Notes: generated by a model from the letters alone, not told the origin. DNA of 44,819 nt from Flavobacteriales bacterium (GCA_027065715.1 JAMONO010000046.1:1-44819), one strand, 5' to 3'. Counted from the stretch's first letter, positions 15,847-26,200 are shown. Numbers and translations are program-made.

Positions 15847-18804
15847 TTATTCAATAACAATACGTTTTACACCGTGTTTGTTGTTAGAGTTTACTTGCAA
15901 CAGATACACGCCTTTTTTGAGGTTGCCAAAAATGATATTCTTGGTAAATACGTCTTGCGAATTGTTGTAAACTCGATGATAGATTTCTTTACCGGAAATA
16001 TCCATTAATCGCAAATCGATTAATTTGCCTGCTTCTAATTCTATGTTGATTTGACCGTTGGAAGGATTAGGCCAAACTTTAAACAAATTGATTTTTTGAT
16101 CGTTTACGCCATAAACTTCTTCACAAACTTTGATAACCCAAAAGTTAAGTGTTCCTGTGTTGCTGCTGACGTTGTCATAAACTTTTAATTTCCAATCTCC
16201 CTGTGCATTTTCACCGACAAAGGCAGCCATACTTTCAAAGGGTTTGTATTCGCCCGATATAGCCGTACTTCCGGTATCACATTGCACAACATCATCGGCA
16301 TCGTCATGAAAAGTAGCATCAATATTTGTATAATTTCCCTGACAAGTATTGGGTTGAATTATTGTTATTTCAGTTTGTGCGGGACTTTCCAGTTTTACTT
16401 CCAAATCCGAAACTTTGGGGTGGGTAATGTTCATATAAACTTCTACTTTACTAATGGTTTCATTGCTTGCAATATTTATGTTGGTTTCTATTCCACCGCT
16501 ATTGTTATCGGGTATATTGGTTTGGGTCGTAAAATAATTTTCGCTACAATTGATGATTAATGTGGTAAAACTTCTAACTTCCGACCAATTACCTTCACTA
16601 CATTGATTTTTGGGTTTTACCCTCCAATAATAAGTATTACCGTTACTTAGATTATTGGTAATGGTGGTGCTGGTTGCCGTAGTTGTTAAATCGGTATGAA
16701 TGTTGTCAAAACTTTGATTGTAGGCAACTTGAATTTGATATTCTTGAGCATTGGGCATTTCTTCCCAATTTAGGGTAACCGGTATTCTCAGATTAACGGC
16801 ACCGTTTTGAGGACTGCTGAGATTTTGAACCGGAAAATTATTCTTCAAAATATGTAGTTGAATATTTTTTGACCTTGTTATGGAACCGTTAGTTCCTATT
16901 ACTTCCAAATTATAAATTCCGGACGGCGCATTGTTTAATCCTGTTAGCGACAAGGTGAAATCTCCATCGCCGCTTAATGAACTCGGATTGAAATTGGCAT
17001 TAACGCCTCCGGGCAGTCCGGTAATACTAAATTGAGTGGTTCCGGATGTGTTTGCATTTTTGCTATAGTGCAATAATATGTCTTTATCGGGTGAACTATC
17101 GACACATACAGGCACATAGTCACCGTTTTTGGTGTTGATGGCAAACGGATTGGTTATGCCTGTTACGATGATGGAAACAGCTTGTTTGCCGTTTCTTAGG
17201 CTTCCTTTGTGTGAAACTTGTATGGTATAAGTTCCCGAAGCATTATCTACTTGCACTTTTTCAAAATTATCCACCACATTATCACCTTTGGTTGCTGCTG
17301 CTGAAGGTGTAGCCGGATTTAGTTTCCACGGATAGTAGGTGCTATTTCCTTTTATAACTCTGATATCCAAATCATTTACCAACGCGGGAGTTGGATTGTC
17401 TAACAAATTGGCTGCATTACCTGTAATAACTTCACCAGCGGGGTCCGTCCAGCAAATACTTGCCATTAATGGAACAGTGCCGTCTGCATCAACGGTAAAT
17501 GAATAGGTTTCTCCTTCGTTCAAGGTAATTTCTTTTATTATGGATTTTAGTCCGTTATCACTAATGGCTTGTGCTGCTCTACCGGTATTCATTAGTCCCC
17601 AGCCATAAGAATAATCGGGTCCGGGATTATTGCCGGCTTCATCGGCGGTGTGAAGTACCAGACCTTTAACAGTTGCCGATTTGAGATAATTTCCGTAAGA
17701 TTCTTTGTAGTGTTGTTGTAATAAGATGATACTTCCGGATACACTTGGGGCTGCCATAGAAGTTCCGTCATAACTGGCTACTGATGTATTGCTATCCGAG
17801 GTACATGATGTTACATCTACCCCTTGTGATGATATATCGGGCTTGATACGACCGTCATCAGTAGGTCCCCAATTGCTAAAACTACTCATAACCACACTGG
17901 AAGGACCGGAATAATTGTTTACCCGTCTGACTGCTGCAACAGTAATATTGTTTTTGCAAGTTGAATTGCCTGTTAGCATATCATAACCACCTTTATTGGT
18001 TCCGTTGGCAGCATATTGTCGGTCATTACCGGCAGCATCAACTATAAGATAATAGGGAGCATTAAACATAATTTCGTCCCAGTTGCGAGCCTCTTGATTG
18101 TATTTACCAAACCAATACAGGTCAATTAGTCGTTGTCCGAATACATTAAAAGCTCTCATGCCGTAGGAATGATTGGAAACCAACAATCCTTGACTGGCTT
18201 CGCTAACCATTTCAGAGTCGTCATTATACCAATCATGTGCCCATGCTGTTGCTTCAAAAGCCATACCTCTGTATCGTATTTGCATATTTCCATTGGCTAT
18301 CATGGTTCCGGTAACGTGAGTAGCGTGTCTGTTCAGGTCGTCCGCTGTAGTAAAACTTACTCCGTCTCTTTGAATTACCCTGCCGTTCAGAATGTTATGA
18401 GTTCCTCTGACAGGTCCGCCATCCCAAATCCCGACTATCATATTTTGTCCTTGAACATTTAAACCCAGTCCACCGCCGTTATAAAGTTTGTGTGTTCTAA
18501 TGGTTTTGGCTGCGTAATAATTTTCCGTTTGATAATAAACGGGTTTACCGTCGGGTGTCAATCGCATCAATTCAAAGCCAATACCGTTTTTGCTGCCTTT
18601 AATAGGCCAGCCTTCCTCTATTGCTTTTTGTTCGGCTATTTGTTTTTGTTCTTTGGCTTGTTTTGCATATTTGTCTTTCAGAGCTGCGAGTTTGTCCAGA
18701 TCATAATTTTTTACAATATCTGCTCTTTCTTTGGGTGTTTGTGCTTGTATATGCAAAACACCAACGAATAAGAATACAATTAATAATATTTTTTTCATTT
18801 TCAT
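15847..18804 (-). CDS. Secreted S8 protease with FnIII and P-type domains and T9SS C-terminal domain
   Basis: Catalytic blocks IVGIWDGGPVRGTH, HATHVTGTM, YDGTSMAAPSVSGS; FnIII-like PVTLNWEEMPNAQEYQIQVA; P-domain-like SGGIETNINIASNETISKVEVYMNITHPKVSDLEVKLESP; C-terminal VWPNPSNGQINIELEAG...GKEIYHR...LKKGVYLLQV. Confidence 0.93.
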   Translation of the reverse strand: MKMKKILLIVFLFVGVLHIQAQTPKERADIVKNYDLDKLAALKDKYAKQAKEQKQIAEQKAIEEGWPIKGSKNGIGFELMRLTPDGKPVYYQTENYYAAKTIRTHKLYNGGGLGLNVQGQNMIVGIWDGGPVRGTHNILNGRVIQRDGVSFTTADDLNRHATHVTGTMIANGNMQIRYRGMAFEATAWAHDWYNDDSEMVSEASQGLLVSNHSYGMRAFNVFGQRLIDLYWFGKYNQEARNWDEIMFNAPYYLIVDAAGNDRQYAANGTNKGGYDMLTGNSTCKNNITVAAVRRVNNYSGPSSVVMSSFSNWGPTDDGRIKPDISSQGVDVTSCTSDSNTSVASYDGTSMAAPSVSGSIILLQQHYKESYGNYLKSATVKGLVLHTADEAGNNPGPDYSYGWGLMNTGRAAQAISDNGLKSIIKEITLNEGETYSFTVDADGTVPLMASICWTDPAGEVITGNAANLLDNPTPALVNDLDIRVIKGNSTYYPWKLNPATPSAAATKGDNVVDNFEKVQVDNASGTYTIQVSHKGSLRNGKQAVSIIVTGITNPFAINTKNGDYVPVCVDSSPDKDILLHYSKNANTSGTTQFSITGLPGGVNANFNPSSLSGDGDFTLSLTGLNNAPSGIYNLEVIGTNGSITRSKNIQLHILKNNFPVQNLSSPQNGAVNLRIPVTLNWEEMPNAQEYQIQVAYNQSFDNIHTDLTTTATSTTITNNLSNGNTYYWRVKPKNQCSEGNWSEVRSFTTLIINCSENYFTTQTNIPDNNSGGIETNINIASNETISKVEVYMNITHPKVSDLEVKLESPAQTEITIIQPNTCQGNYTNIDATFHDDADDVVQCDTGSTAISGEYKPFESMAAFVGENAQGDWKLKVYDNVSSNTGTLNFWVIKVCEEVYGVNDQKINLFKVWPNPSNGQINIELEAGKLIDLRLMDISGKEIYHRVYNNSQDVFTKNIIFGNLKKGVYLLQVNSNNKHGVKRIVIE

Positions 18805-18914
18805 TAATTTTAAATATTTTCAAATTTAAGCAAATATTTTTTTTTAATATATTATTATCATATTTTTTTATGTTAAATTTATTTTTTTATAATTATTAAG
18901 CTATAATACAAAAA

Positions 18915-18951
18915 AAGGAGACTGCCTTTTGAGACAGCCTCCTTTTTTTTT
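18915..18951 (-). terminator. Terminator of the SusC/SusD operon
   Basis: Minus strand GGAGGCTGTC-TCAAAA-GGCAGTCTCC (with GU pairs) followed by T7. Confidence 0.8.
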
Positions 18952-18962
18952 ATTATCAATAA

Positions 18963-20297
18963 TTACATGTTTATTTCTGTTTTATCATACAGGTCTTTTA
19001 AGCCAGGGAAATTAGAATTGGCATTAATTTCATTGTCAGGATATAAGAATCTTTGGGGGATAATGGAAGTTCCTGTTCCTTTTACTTGGACACCAATTAA
19101 ATTATTTGTTCTTCTAATATCTTGAAAAACTTGAAGGTTACCTATTAAAGAAATATATTTTTCTTCAAGAATTTCTTTCAATAACTGTTGTCCGTTAGAA
19201 GTTGAAGGAGGAAAACCACCAGGTGTATTGTATTTCATTTCCAAGTATGATCTAACTTCATTGAACGGTGTTAGTGCATCACTTGATGTATGATATGCGG
19301 CTTCTGCTTCAATTAATTTAGTTTCAACATATGAAATAATAGGAAAAGACGCATCAACAGCAAAATAACCACCTGTGTTAAAGTTCAAATCCAAACCATC
19401 AAAGTAAACGGCATCTCTTTGCAAGTCTCCTGGAGAATTTAATCCGGATGGTCTTCCGATAGTAAGCCATCTTTTCAGGGTTGAACCATTTCCATTATTA
19501 GAACCGGAACCTTGAACTGTCATATAGCCACCTCTTTGTTCTACGCCAAATTGATAATACATATTTTTTGCACCGGTGTTATTAGAGTGTTTAATTAATA
19601 GGTCTCCATTTGCATTTGAAATACCCATTTGAGCCTCAGTAAGTGCACTAGCATAATCTTTTTTAGCTAGATAATATCTGGCTTTTAAAGAATGAATTAT
19701 CTCTTTCCAATTAAAGTTGTTACTTACAAAAACAGAGTTATATGAGTTATTTGCACTTACTTTACTCAAGGCATCATCAAGTTTGGAAATAGCAAAATCA
19801 ATAGCAGCAGACTGACTATCGTATTTCGGATCTAATATGTCATTATCAGCTGCTTCAACGGCAGGGACATCACCAAAAAGTATTGCAGCTTCTCCAATAA
19901 AAAAACCATAAAATATTTCACTGACTCCTGCTAGATTTGTGTTTCCTTCACTTTCTGCTTTTTCCATCGCCAGTTTTGCTTGCGCAACGCCTCTTTGATA
20001 TATTCTTGTCCACACATCGTCAAAATCTCCGGTTGTTACACCGTATTTATCATAAGTAATATATTGTCTGTCCGAACCGGTAAATTGATCAGTAAATATT
20101 CCAGCAAATCTTGCTGGTTGAGACTCATACAAATAAGCAGCTGCAAGTTGAGCCTGCCCCACAATAAGTGTTGCAGGAGCATCAGTAAAAGAGTTAGGAT
20201 CATCATTAACTCTTTCAACATATTTTTTACATGAAGCCGTAAGCAATATGCTTAAAAGCATCAATATTAATAATTTATTATTTTTCATAATGGTCAA
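18963..20297 (-). CDS. SusD/RagB-family nutrient-binding lipoprotein
   Basis: Lipobox LLTASCKKY; DDPNSFTDAP; C-terminal FLYPDNEINANSNFP typical of SusD; adjacent to SusC. Confidence 0.93.
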   Translation of the reverse strand: MTIMKNNKLLILMLLSILLTASCKKYVERVNDDPNSFTDAPATLIVGQAQLAAAYLYESQPARFAGIFTDQFTGSDRQYITYDKYGVTTGDFDDVWTRIYQRGVAQAKLAMEKAESEGNTNLAGVSEIFYGFFIGEAAILFGDVPAVEAADNDILDPKYDSQSAAIDFAISKLDDALSKVSANNSYNSVFVSNNFNWKEIIHSLKARYYLAKKDYASALTEAQMGISNANGDLLIKHSNNTGAKNMYYQFGVEQRGGYMTVQGSGSNNGNGSTLKRWLTIGRPSGLNSPGDLQRDAVYFDGLDLNFNTGGYFAVDASFPIISYVETKLIEAEAAYHTSSDALTPFNEVRSYLEMKYNTPGGFPPSTSNGQQLLKEILEEKYISLIGNLQVFQDIRRTNNLIGVQVKGTGTSIIPQRFLYPDNEINANSNFPGLKDLYDKTEINM

Positions 20298-20300
20298 TTT

Positions 20301-23300
20301 TTAAAATTTAATATTTGTAATAAACATAACAGATTTTGTACCAGGATTTGTGAAATAATCTAAACCTCTTCCTTTACTAGCACCTGTTAAATTAATTTCG
20401 GGATCTACTCCGACAAATTTTGTCCAGGTATATAGATTTTTACCGGCAACTCCAATTTGTAATCCTTTAATAAATGTTTTACTTAGTAACTTATTAGAAA
20501 ATGTATAATATAATGAAACTTCACGCAGTTTAGTCCATGATGCGTCATGAATAAATTGCTCTGAAACAGCACCAAACCCACCTCCTAAATCAGTGTACCA
20601 ATCAACATCAAGCGGAACGGGACCGCCGCCAAAATCATATATGCTTCCTCTAAAAGTAGTGCCTGCCGGTATTGTTTCGCCAGAATAGTTGACCATATCA
20701 ACATTTGCAGTCGATTCTACAGCAGTTTCGGGATTAATACCGAAGAATTTTAATACAGCTTCTGTTCCTCCCCACATTTCATTACCTTGTGATGTTGCTA
20801 AAACAACATTGAATTTAAAGCCTTTGTAACTTAAAGTTGAAGCTAATCCACCAATCCAATCAGGATTAGGATCACCAATAACACCATCAACAGGATCGGC
20901 TTGTGGAAAACCATTAGCATCTAAAACTAAGTCCCCATTATCATCTCTAAGGAATCTACCTCCGTATATCGCACCGAATGGGTGTCCTTCAACTACCTCA
21001 GATGAGGTTCCGGTAAATCCGTTTAAGAATACGTGGTTAACTCCTGCCAAATCCTCAACCATATTCTTGTTTGTGGACCAATTTAGGTTTACTTCCCACT
21101 TTAAGTTATCTTTGTTGATAATTTTGCCACCAAGTTCTAGCTCAAAACCTTTATTTGAAATAGTGGCAGCATTATCATAGTAGTAATTGTATCCGGTAGA
21201 TGCAGGAAGGTCAAGATAAAGTATTGCATTATCATTAACGTTATTATAATAAGTAGCACCAAAATTAATTCTGTTTTTTAAGAAAGCAAGATCTACACCA
21301 ATTTCATATTCTTTTTTTGTTTCTACTGTTAAGTTAGGGTTACCTAGAACGCTTGAGCGTGCAAAAGGATTACCATACTGTGAAGCGTCCAGATAATCCC
21401 CCCATGAACTGGAAACGGAATAAGCTCCAAAACTCGTTGAATTTAAATAGGGGGCAGGTTCAATTCCAATTTCTCCATAAGAAAATCTCAGTTTACCAAA
21501 ACTTAAGATATCACTATCTTTAAAAAACTGCTTGCTAAACTTCCAACCAGCTGAAAAAGTAGGATAAAAAACAGGCTCATTTACAGTAGAAGGCTGCTCA
21601 TATCTACCACCTACCTCAACTACTAATTGATCAAACAACTCTGCACTAACTGTTGAATATACAGCAGATTTTTTAGTTTGTTGGATATATTTTCTTGGGC
21701 TTTCATTTGATGCTTCTGCATTTCCAAAAATGAATAAATCGGTTACATATGGATTTGTGAAGTTAGTGGTTGTTCCACCTATACTCCTAAAGTATTGTGA
21801 TTCAAATTGTGTTCCAAGTGTATAGAATACTTTGATATTGTCATTTATATTTAATGAACCATTTGCAAATGCAAGAAAAGTTTGGATTTTATTATGATAA
21901 GTAACGTCATCATAATAACCTGTAGATTTGTCACCAGCAGAGTTGTAAGGGAAGAATGTTTGTCTTCTATCAGAATAATAATCCAATCCATATCTAACAG
22001 TAACACCTAGTTTTTCACTAACTTTATAGCTTAATTCCGGTGTAATTATAAAACGATTAACAGTGGTTGGATTCCTTTGCATATTAATAGTCCAACCAGG
22101 ATTATTATAAATTGGGGCAACGTCTCCTAAATACCGTCTAAATGATCTATGAGATTGAGGGTGTGCAACATCAGAGGCATCATAATATACACCTAAATAG
22201 TCGCTATTATCAAAATCCGGTGGAGTTCGTAAATATCCAAGATATAAACCATTTAAATTTGAACCTTGTTGTATTCTTTCAGAATTGTTATAAGAGTAAG
22301 TAGATCTAAATTTAAAGGTAAATTTGTCAGTGAGTTTAGTGGTGTTATTTAATCTGATGGTTTTTTTATGGAAGTTTGATTTTCCTTTTATAACACCATC
22401 CTGATCCCAATTTGAAAAACTAAAGAAGTTGGAGGTTTTGTCATTTGAATAACTTAATGAAACATCATTTGCTATAACCATCCCTGTCCTAAATACTTGG
22501 TCCCTATTACTTGAATTATAAACTTCCTTACTGTTTTTACTGTTAATAGGATAGTAAACAGTCCCATCTTCGGCAACAAATCTTTCATTTCCTACCATAA
22601 CATCATCTTCTCCTCCGGCTCTTTCTGATATTTTATCTCCCCATGAACCAAATGCATTAGGATACCATATACCTTTACCATCATATGGCAACCTAAACCA
22701 GTGAGTAGGATATCCTTGTCCGTAAATATCTTGTTTTTCATGTTCTATATTAACATTATCAAACGAAACCTGAGATCTTAAGTTTACATTTAAAACTCCT
22801 TTTTTTCCGCCAGAACCATCTTTGGTAGTTATAACAATAACACCATTTGCTGCTCCTGTTCCATATATAGCTGCTGCCGATGCTCCTTTAAGAACTTCTA
22901 TTTTTTTAATATCATTAGGATTGATGTCGTTTAGACGAGATTGTTGAACAACCCCGTCAGTTCCACCTCCAATATTATCATTAGCAATAGGAACTCCATC
23001 TACAATAATCAATGGTGAAGCATCACCTAAAATTGTATTTTGTCCACGTATTTGAATATAAGCACCAGCACCCGGATCACCTGAATTCTGAACAATATAA
23101 ACACCAGGACTTTTACCAGATAATGATTGAAGCACTCCTTGTTCTCCTGCTCTTTCAATAAGCTGTGCTTTAACTTTGGAAGAAGAAGAAAGGTCGTTTT
23201 CTTTTTTTACAATCTGACCAACAGCAGTAATTTCAACCGCAGTTAAAACATCTCCTTCTTTCAATTGAACGTTAATAACGTTCGAATCGCCTACTTTTTT

Positions 23301-23549
23301 TTCAACGGTATTATAACCTACAAAAGAAAAAACCAAGGTTTGTCCTTTGTCGGCTTTAATTGAATATTTACCGTCGAAATCAGTAGCAGCACCTATATCA
23401 GTGCCTTTTACAACGACATTAACACCAGGCAACGGCTCTCCCGTCCCTGCTTCGGTAACCACACCTGTGATTACTTTGCCTTGTGCAAACGATAGTTGCA
23501 CAACTAACGCCAGCATGAGCGTTAAGAATACATTAAACTTTGTTCTCAT
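20301..23549 (-). CDS. SusC/RagA-family TonB-linked outer membrane protein
   Basis: Carboxypeptidase-like ITGVVTEAGTGEPLPGVNVVVKGT; plug LSGKSPGVYIVQNSGDPGAGAYIQIRGQNTILGDASPLIIVDGVPI; beta-barrel end TKSVMFITNIKF. Confidence 0.96.
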   Translation of the reverse strand: MRTKFNVFLTLMLALVVQLSFAQGKVITGVVTEAGTGEPLPGVNVVVKGTDIGAATDFDGKYSIKADKGQTLVFSFVGYNTVEKKVGDSNVINVQLKEGDVLTAVEITAVGQIVKKENDLSSSSKVKAQLIERAGEQGVLQSLSGKSPGVYIVQNSGDPGAGAYIQIRGQNTILGDASPLIIVDGVPIANDNIGGGTDGVVQQSRLNDINPNDIKKIEVLKGASAAAIYGTGAANGVIVITTKDGSGGKKGVLNVNLRSQVSFDNVNIEHEKQDIYGQGYPTHWFRLPYDGKGIWYPNAFGSWGDKISERAGGEDDVMVGNERFVAEDGTVYYPINSKNSKEVYNSSNRDQVFRTGMVIANDVSLSYSNDKTSNFFSFSNWDQDGVIKGKSNFHKKTIRLNNTTKLTDKFTFKFRSTYSYNNSERIQQGSNLNGLYLGYLRTPPDFDNSDYLGVYYDASDVAHPQSHRSFRRYLGDVAPIYNNPGWTINMQRNPTTVNRFIITPELSYKVSEKLGVTVRYGLDYYSDRRQTFFPYNSAGDKSTGYYDDVTYHNKIQTFLAFANGSLNINDNIKVFYTLGTQFESQYFRSIGGTTTNFTNPYVTDLFIFGNAEASNESPRKYIQQTKKSAVYSTVSAELFDQLVVEVGGRYEQPSTVNEPVFYPTFSAGWKFSKQFFKDSDILSFGKLRFSYGEIGIEPAPYLNSTSFGAYSVSSSWGDYLDASQYGNPFARSSVLGNPNLTVETKKEYEIGVDLAFLKNRINFGATYYNNVNDNAILYLDLPASTGYNYYYDNAATISNKGFELELGGKIINKDNLKWEVNLNWSTNKNMVEDLAGVNHVFLNGFTGTSSEVVEGHPFGAIYGGRFLRDDNGDLVLDANGFPQADPVDGVIGDPNPDWIGGLASTLSYKGFKFNVVLATSQGNEMWGGTEAVLKFFGINPETAVESTANVDMVNYSGETIPAGTTFRGSIYDFGGGPVPLDVDWYTDLGGGFGAVSEQFIHDASWTKLREVSLYYTFSNKLLSKTFIKGLQIGVAGKNLYTWTKFVGVDPEINLTGASKGRGLDYFTNPGTKSVMFITNIKF

Positions 23550-23642
23550 CTTTATTTATTTTTGAGTTTATCAAATACAAATATCATAAATAAAAGTTAA
23601 TTATACAAGATTCTATTGTAGTTTTTTAGCATTATTTTAAGA

Positions 23643-25109
23643 TTAAAACCTTATATTTTGGCTAATATTTAAGTAAAATACCTGATAATCAGAATGATAG
23701 CTTAACGCAACAGGCTTTATAAATTCGAGTGTTAAATTTTGATTTTTACCATAAATACGGATACCTATGCCTGTATTTACATACTTTGTTCTTTGTTCTT
23801 CTAAATTTTCTTGAGCAATAAAATCAACTATAACATAAAATTTGTATTTGAAATAGTCGTAAACTATCTCGTTTTTTAGGCTTGCAATATTTTTTATCTC
23901 GTTGTTGTAAATGTCTTTTTTTCTATAAAAATCGGTATCGAGTTGTCGCATATTAAACAAGTTTTCGGTATTATTTATCAAATATGACCAATTTTGTTTA
24001 AAATACCATTTTTTTATTTTAATATAATACGCAAACGATGTCCAAGCTATTCCCTTTTTGCTTTTAATATCCTTAATATTTAATTCCAATGTAAGTTTTT
24101 TCGAATAAAAATCATTTACATTTTTTGGACCGTATCGATAGTTAAGTCCGATAAATTTATTTTTTATGATATTTTTTTCTTCAATTCTTTCCGTATTGTA
24201 AAAAAACGAAATTTGTTGTTTGTGATATTTCCATGTCAAAAAGGTTTTGTTTCCTATTGTAGCCGATGTGCTGTCTTGCCCTGTCGAATTAAAAATATTT
24301 TCTAAACCCAAATTACTTGACCACAGATAAGGTAATTTTATACCGAAATACAAACTTTGTTTCACCTGATTTTTTTGCCATCTAAAACCAATATATTCCC
24401 CTAGTTTTAAGGCATCAAACAAGCGGATTTTTATTTCACCTTGCAAAACGGCTTTTTTCTTATCGGCATCATAGCTCATGGAGGCTAAGCCGCTGAGTGT
24501 ATTGTCTATGTTTCTTTTTATGTTGATTCTTAAATAATGTCTGTTATTATCAATTAAAACGGCAGGTTGTTCGGTTACGATAAAATGCTTGTTTTTCGTT
24601 ATAAACTTTATGGTTTTTTCAATCAATCTTTTTGTTAAAACTTTGTGTTTGTTTCTTGTCATAAAGTTATTCAAATAGTTTTTTGGAAAACTTTGTCCCG
24701 TAATGATTAAACTATCCAACAAAATTTGTTTGTTTTTAATAACTTGGTAGTAAATTTTAGTTTTGCCGTTTACAATTTCTATTTTTTTCGGATAAACTTT
24801 ATTGTATAAGTAACCTTCGTCAATTAATGAATCGTTATAGTTTTGCAGCCATTTGTTTAATTCGGTTTTTGTTAATTTGTATTTGCGATTTAATATATAT
24901 AAATATAATGTATCTCCGATTTTTTTTTGATAAGCCGGAGTTTGAATAAAATTGCTCGATTTTTTCTTTTGCGAATATATCGCTTCAAAAACAAGAGTGT
25001 CTTTCTGCATATTGATAATTTGTTTGTGCAGTTGTTCATCTTGAGCGTAGAGTTGATACAAATATCCGGTGCCCAAAAAAGTATATATATATATAATGTA
25101 TAACTTCAA
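23643..25109 (-). CDS. Predicted outer-membrane beta-barrel protein with POTRA-like N-terminal region (BamA/TamA-like)
   Basis: Signal-peptide-like N-terminus, POTRA-like segment (KIYYQVIKNKQILLDSLIITGQSFPKNYLNNF...), barrel-like end ...VALSYHSDYQVFYLNISQNIRF with terminal aromatic. Start appears to be TTG. Confidence 0.6.
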   Translation of the reverse strand: MKLYIIYIYTFLGTGYLYQLYAQDEQLHKQIINMQKDTLVFEAIYSQKKKSSNFIQTPAYQKKIGDTLYLYILNRKYKLTKTELNKWLQNYNDSLIDEGYLYNKVYPKKIEIVNGKTKIYYQVIKNKQILLDSLIITGQSFPKNYLNNFMTRNKHKVLTKRLIEKTIKFITKNKHFIVTEQPAVLIDNNRHYLRINIKRNIDNTLSGLASMSYDADKKKAVLQGEIKIRLFDALKLGEYIGFRWQKNQVKQSLYFGIKLPYLWSSNLGLENIFNSTGQDSTSATIGNKTFLTWKYHKQQISFFYNTERIEEKNIIKNKFIGLNYRYGPKNVNDFYSKKLTLELNIKDIKSKKGIAWTSFAYYIKIKKWYFKQNWSYLINNTENLFNMRQLDTDFYRKKDIYNNEIKNIASLKNEIVYDYFKYKFYVIVDFIAQENLEEQRTKYVNTGIGIRIYGKNQNLTLEFIKPVALSYHSDYQVFYLNISQNIRF

Positions 25110-25258
25110 AATGTTTTTAATTTAATTAGGTATGCTAAATTATAAAAGAAAAGCAACAACGCCATGTTTTTTGTTATTATTTGCTAACAAGAACGTTGGT
25201 TATCTACACTTTATTAGAAAATCATAAATATTTTTTTTCGTAAATATGTAAAAATCAG

Positions 25259-25289
25259 TTTGAAAAACAAAAAAATATTTCTATCTTTG
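25259..25289 (+). promoter_or_regulatory. Promoter of the ribosomal protein super-operon
   Basis: TTTG (25259-25262)-N19-TATCTTTG (25282-25289), upstream of rpsL ATG at 25318. Confidence 0.8.
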
Positions 25290-25317
25290 CCGTCCGAAAA
25301 AGAATAAATATAAATAT

Positions 25318-25692
25318 ATGCCTACAATTCAACAATTAGTTAGAACAGGAAGAACCAAAATAACTAAGAAGAGTAAATCGGCTGCTTTGAAAGGTAGTCC
25401 GCAAAAACGTGGCGTATGTGTGCGTGTTTATACAACAACTCCCAAAAAACCTAATTCGGCTATGCGAAAAGTAGCCCGTGTTAGATTGACCAACGGAAAC
25501 GAAGTAAACGCATACATTGGCGGCGAAGGACACAATTTACAAGAGCACTCGATAGTATTAGTTAGAGGTGGAAGGGTGAAAGATTTACCCGGAGTAAGAT
25601 ACCATGTTATTCGCGGCGCTTTGGATACCGCCGGGGTAGATGGAAGAAAACAACGACGTTCCAAATACGGAACCAAACGCCCTAAAAAGTAG
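25318..25692 (+). CDS. rpsL: 30S ribosomal protein S12
   Basis: [12 protein letters not shown]...[22 protein letters not shown]. Confidence 0.98.
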   Translation: MPTIQQLVRTGRTKITKKSKSAALKGSPQKRGVCVRVYTTTPKKPNSAMRKVARVRLTNGNEVNAYIGGEGHNLQEHSIVLVRGGRVKDLPGVRYHVIRGALDTAGVDGRKQRRSKYGTKRPKK

Positions 25693-25711
25693 TAATTGAA
25701 AAAATTAAGAA

Positions 25712-26188
25712 ATGAGAAAAGGAAGACCTAAAAAAAGACAACTTTTGCCTGATCCCAAGTTTAACGACCCTTTGGTAACAAGATTTGTGAATAATTTAAT
25801 GTGGAACGGCAAAAAATCATTAGCTTTTAATTTGTTCTACGAAGCCTTGGATATCGTAGATCAAAAAAAAGGAGAAGAAGAAAAATCAGCTTTGGAAATT
25901 TGGAAACAAGCCCTTTCCAATGTTATGCCTCATGTAGAGGTTCGCAGTCGTAGAGTAGGGGGTGCCACCTTTCAAATCCCCATGCCTATTAGACCCGAAA
26001 GAAAAGTATCGTTGGCTATGAAGTGGATGATTAATTTTGCTCGTAAAAGAAACGAAAAATCATATCCGCAAAAATTAGCCGGAGAAATTTTGGCAGCCTA
26101 CAAAGAAGAAGGTGGTGCCGTTAAAAAGAAAACCGATACACACAGAATGGCAGAAGCCAACAAAGCATTCTCACATTTTAGATTTTAA
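25712..26188 (+). CDS. rpsG: 30S ribosomal protein S7
   Basis: [30 protein letters not shown]. Confidence 0.98.
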   Translation: MRKGRPKKRQLLPDPKFNDPLVTRFVNNLMWNGKKSLAFNLFYEALDIVDQKKGEEEKSALEIWKQALSNVMPHVEVRSRRVGGATFQIPMPIRPERKVSLAMKWMINFARKRNEKSYPQKLAGEILAAYKEEGGAVKKKTDTHRMAEANKAFSHFRF

Positions 26189-26200
26189 TATTGAGCAATA

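Noticed and set aside
18839-18900. Long A/T-rich run upstream of the large S8 gene as a possible replication origin or curved-DNA element
   Set aside because: Ordinary AT-rich intergenic sequence between a terminator and a promoter; no iterons or DnaA-box cluster seen.
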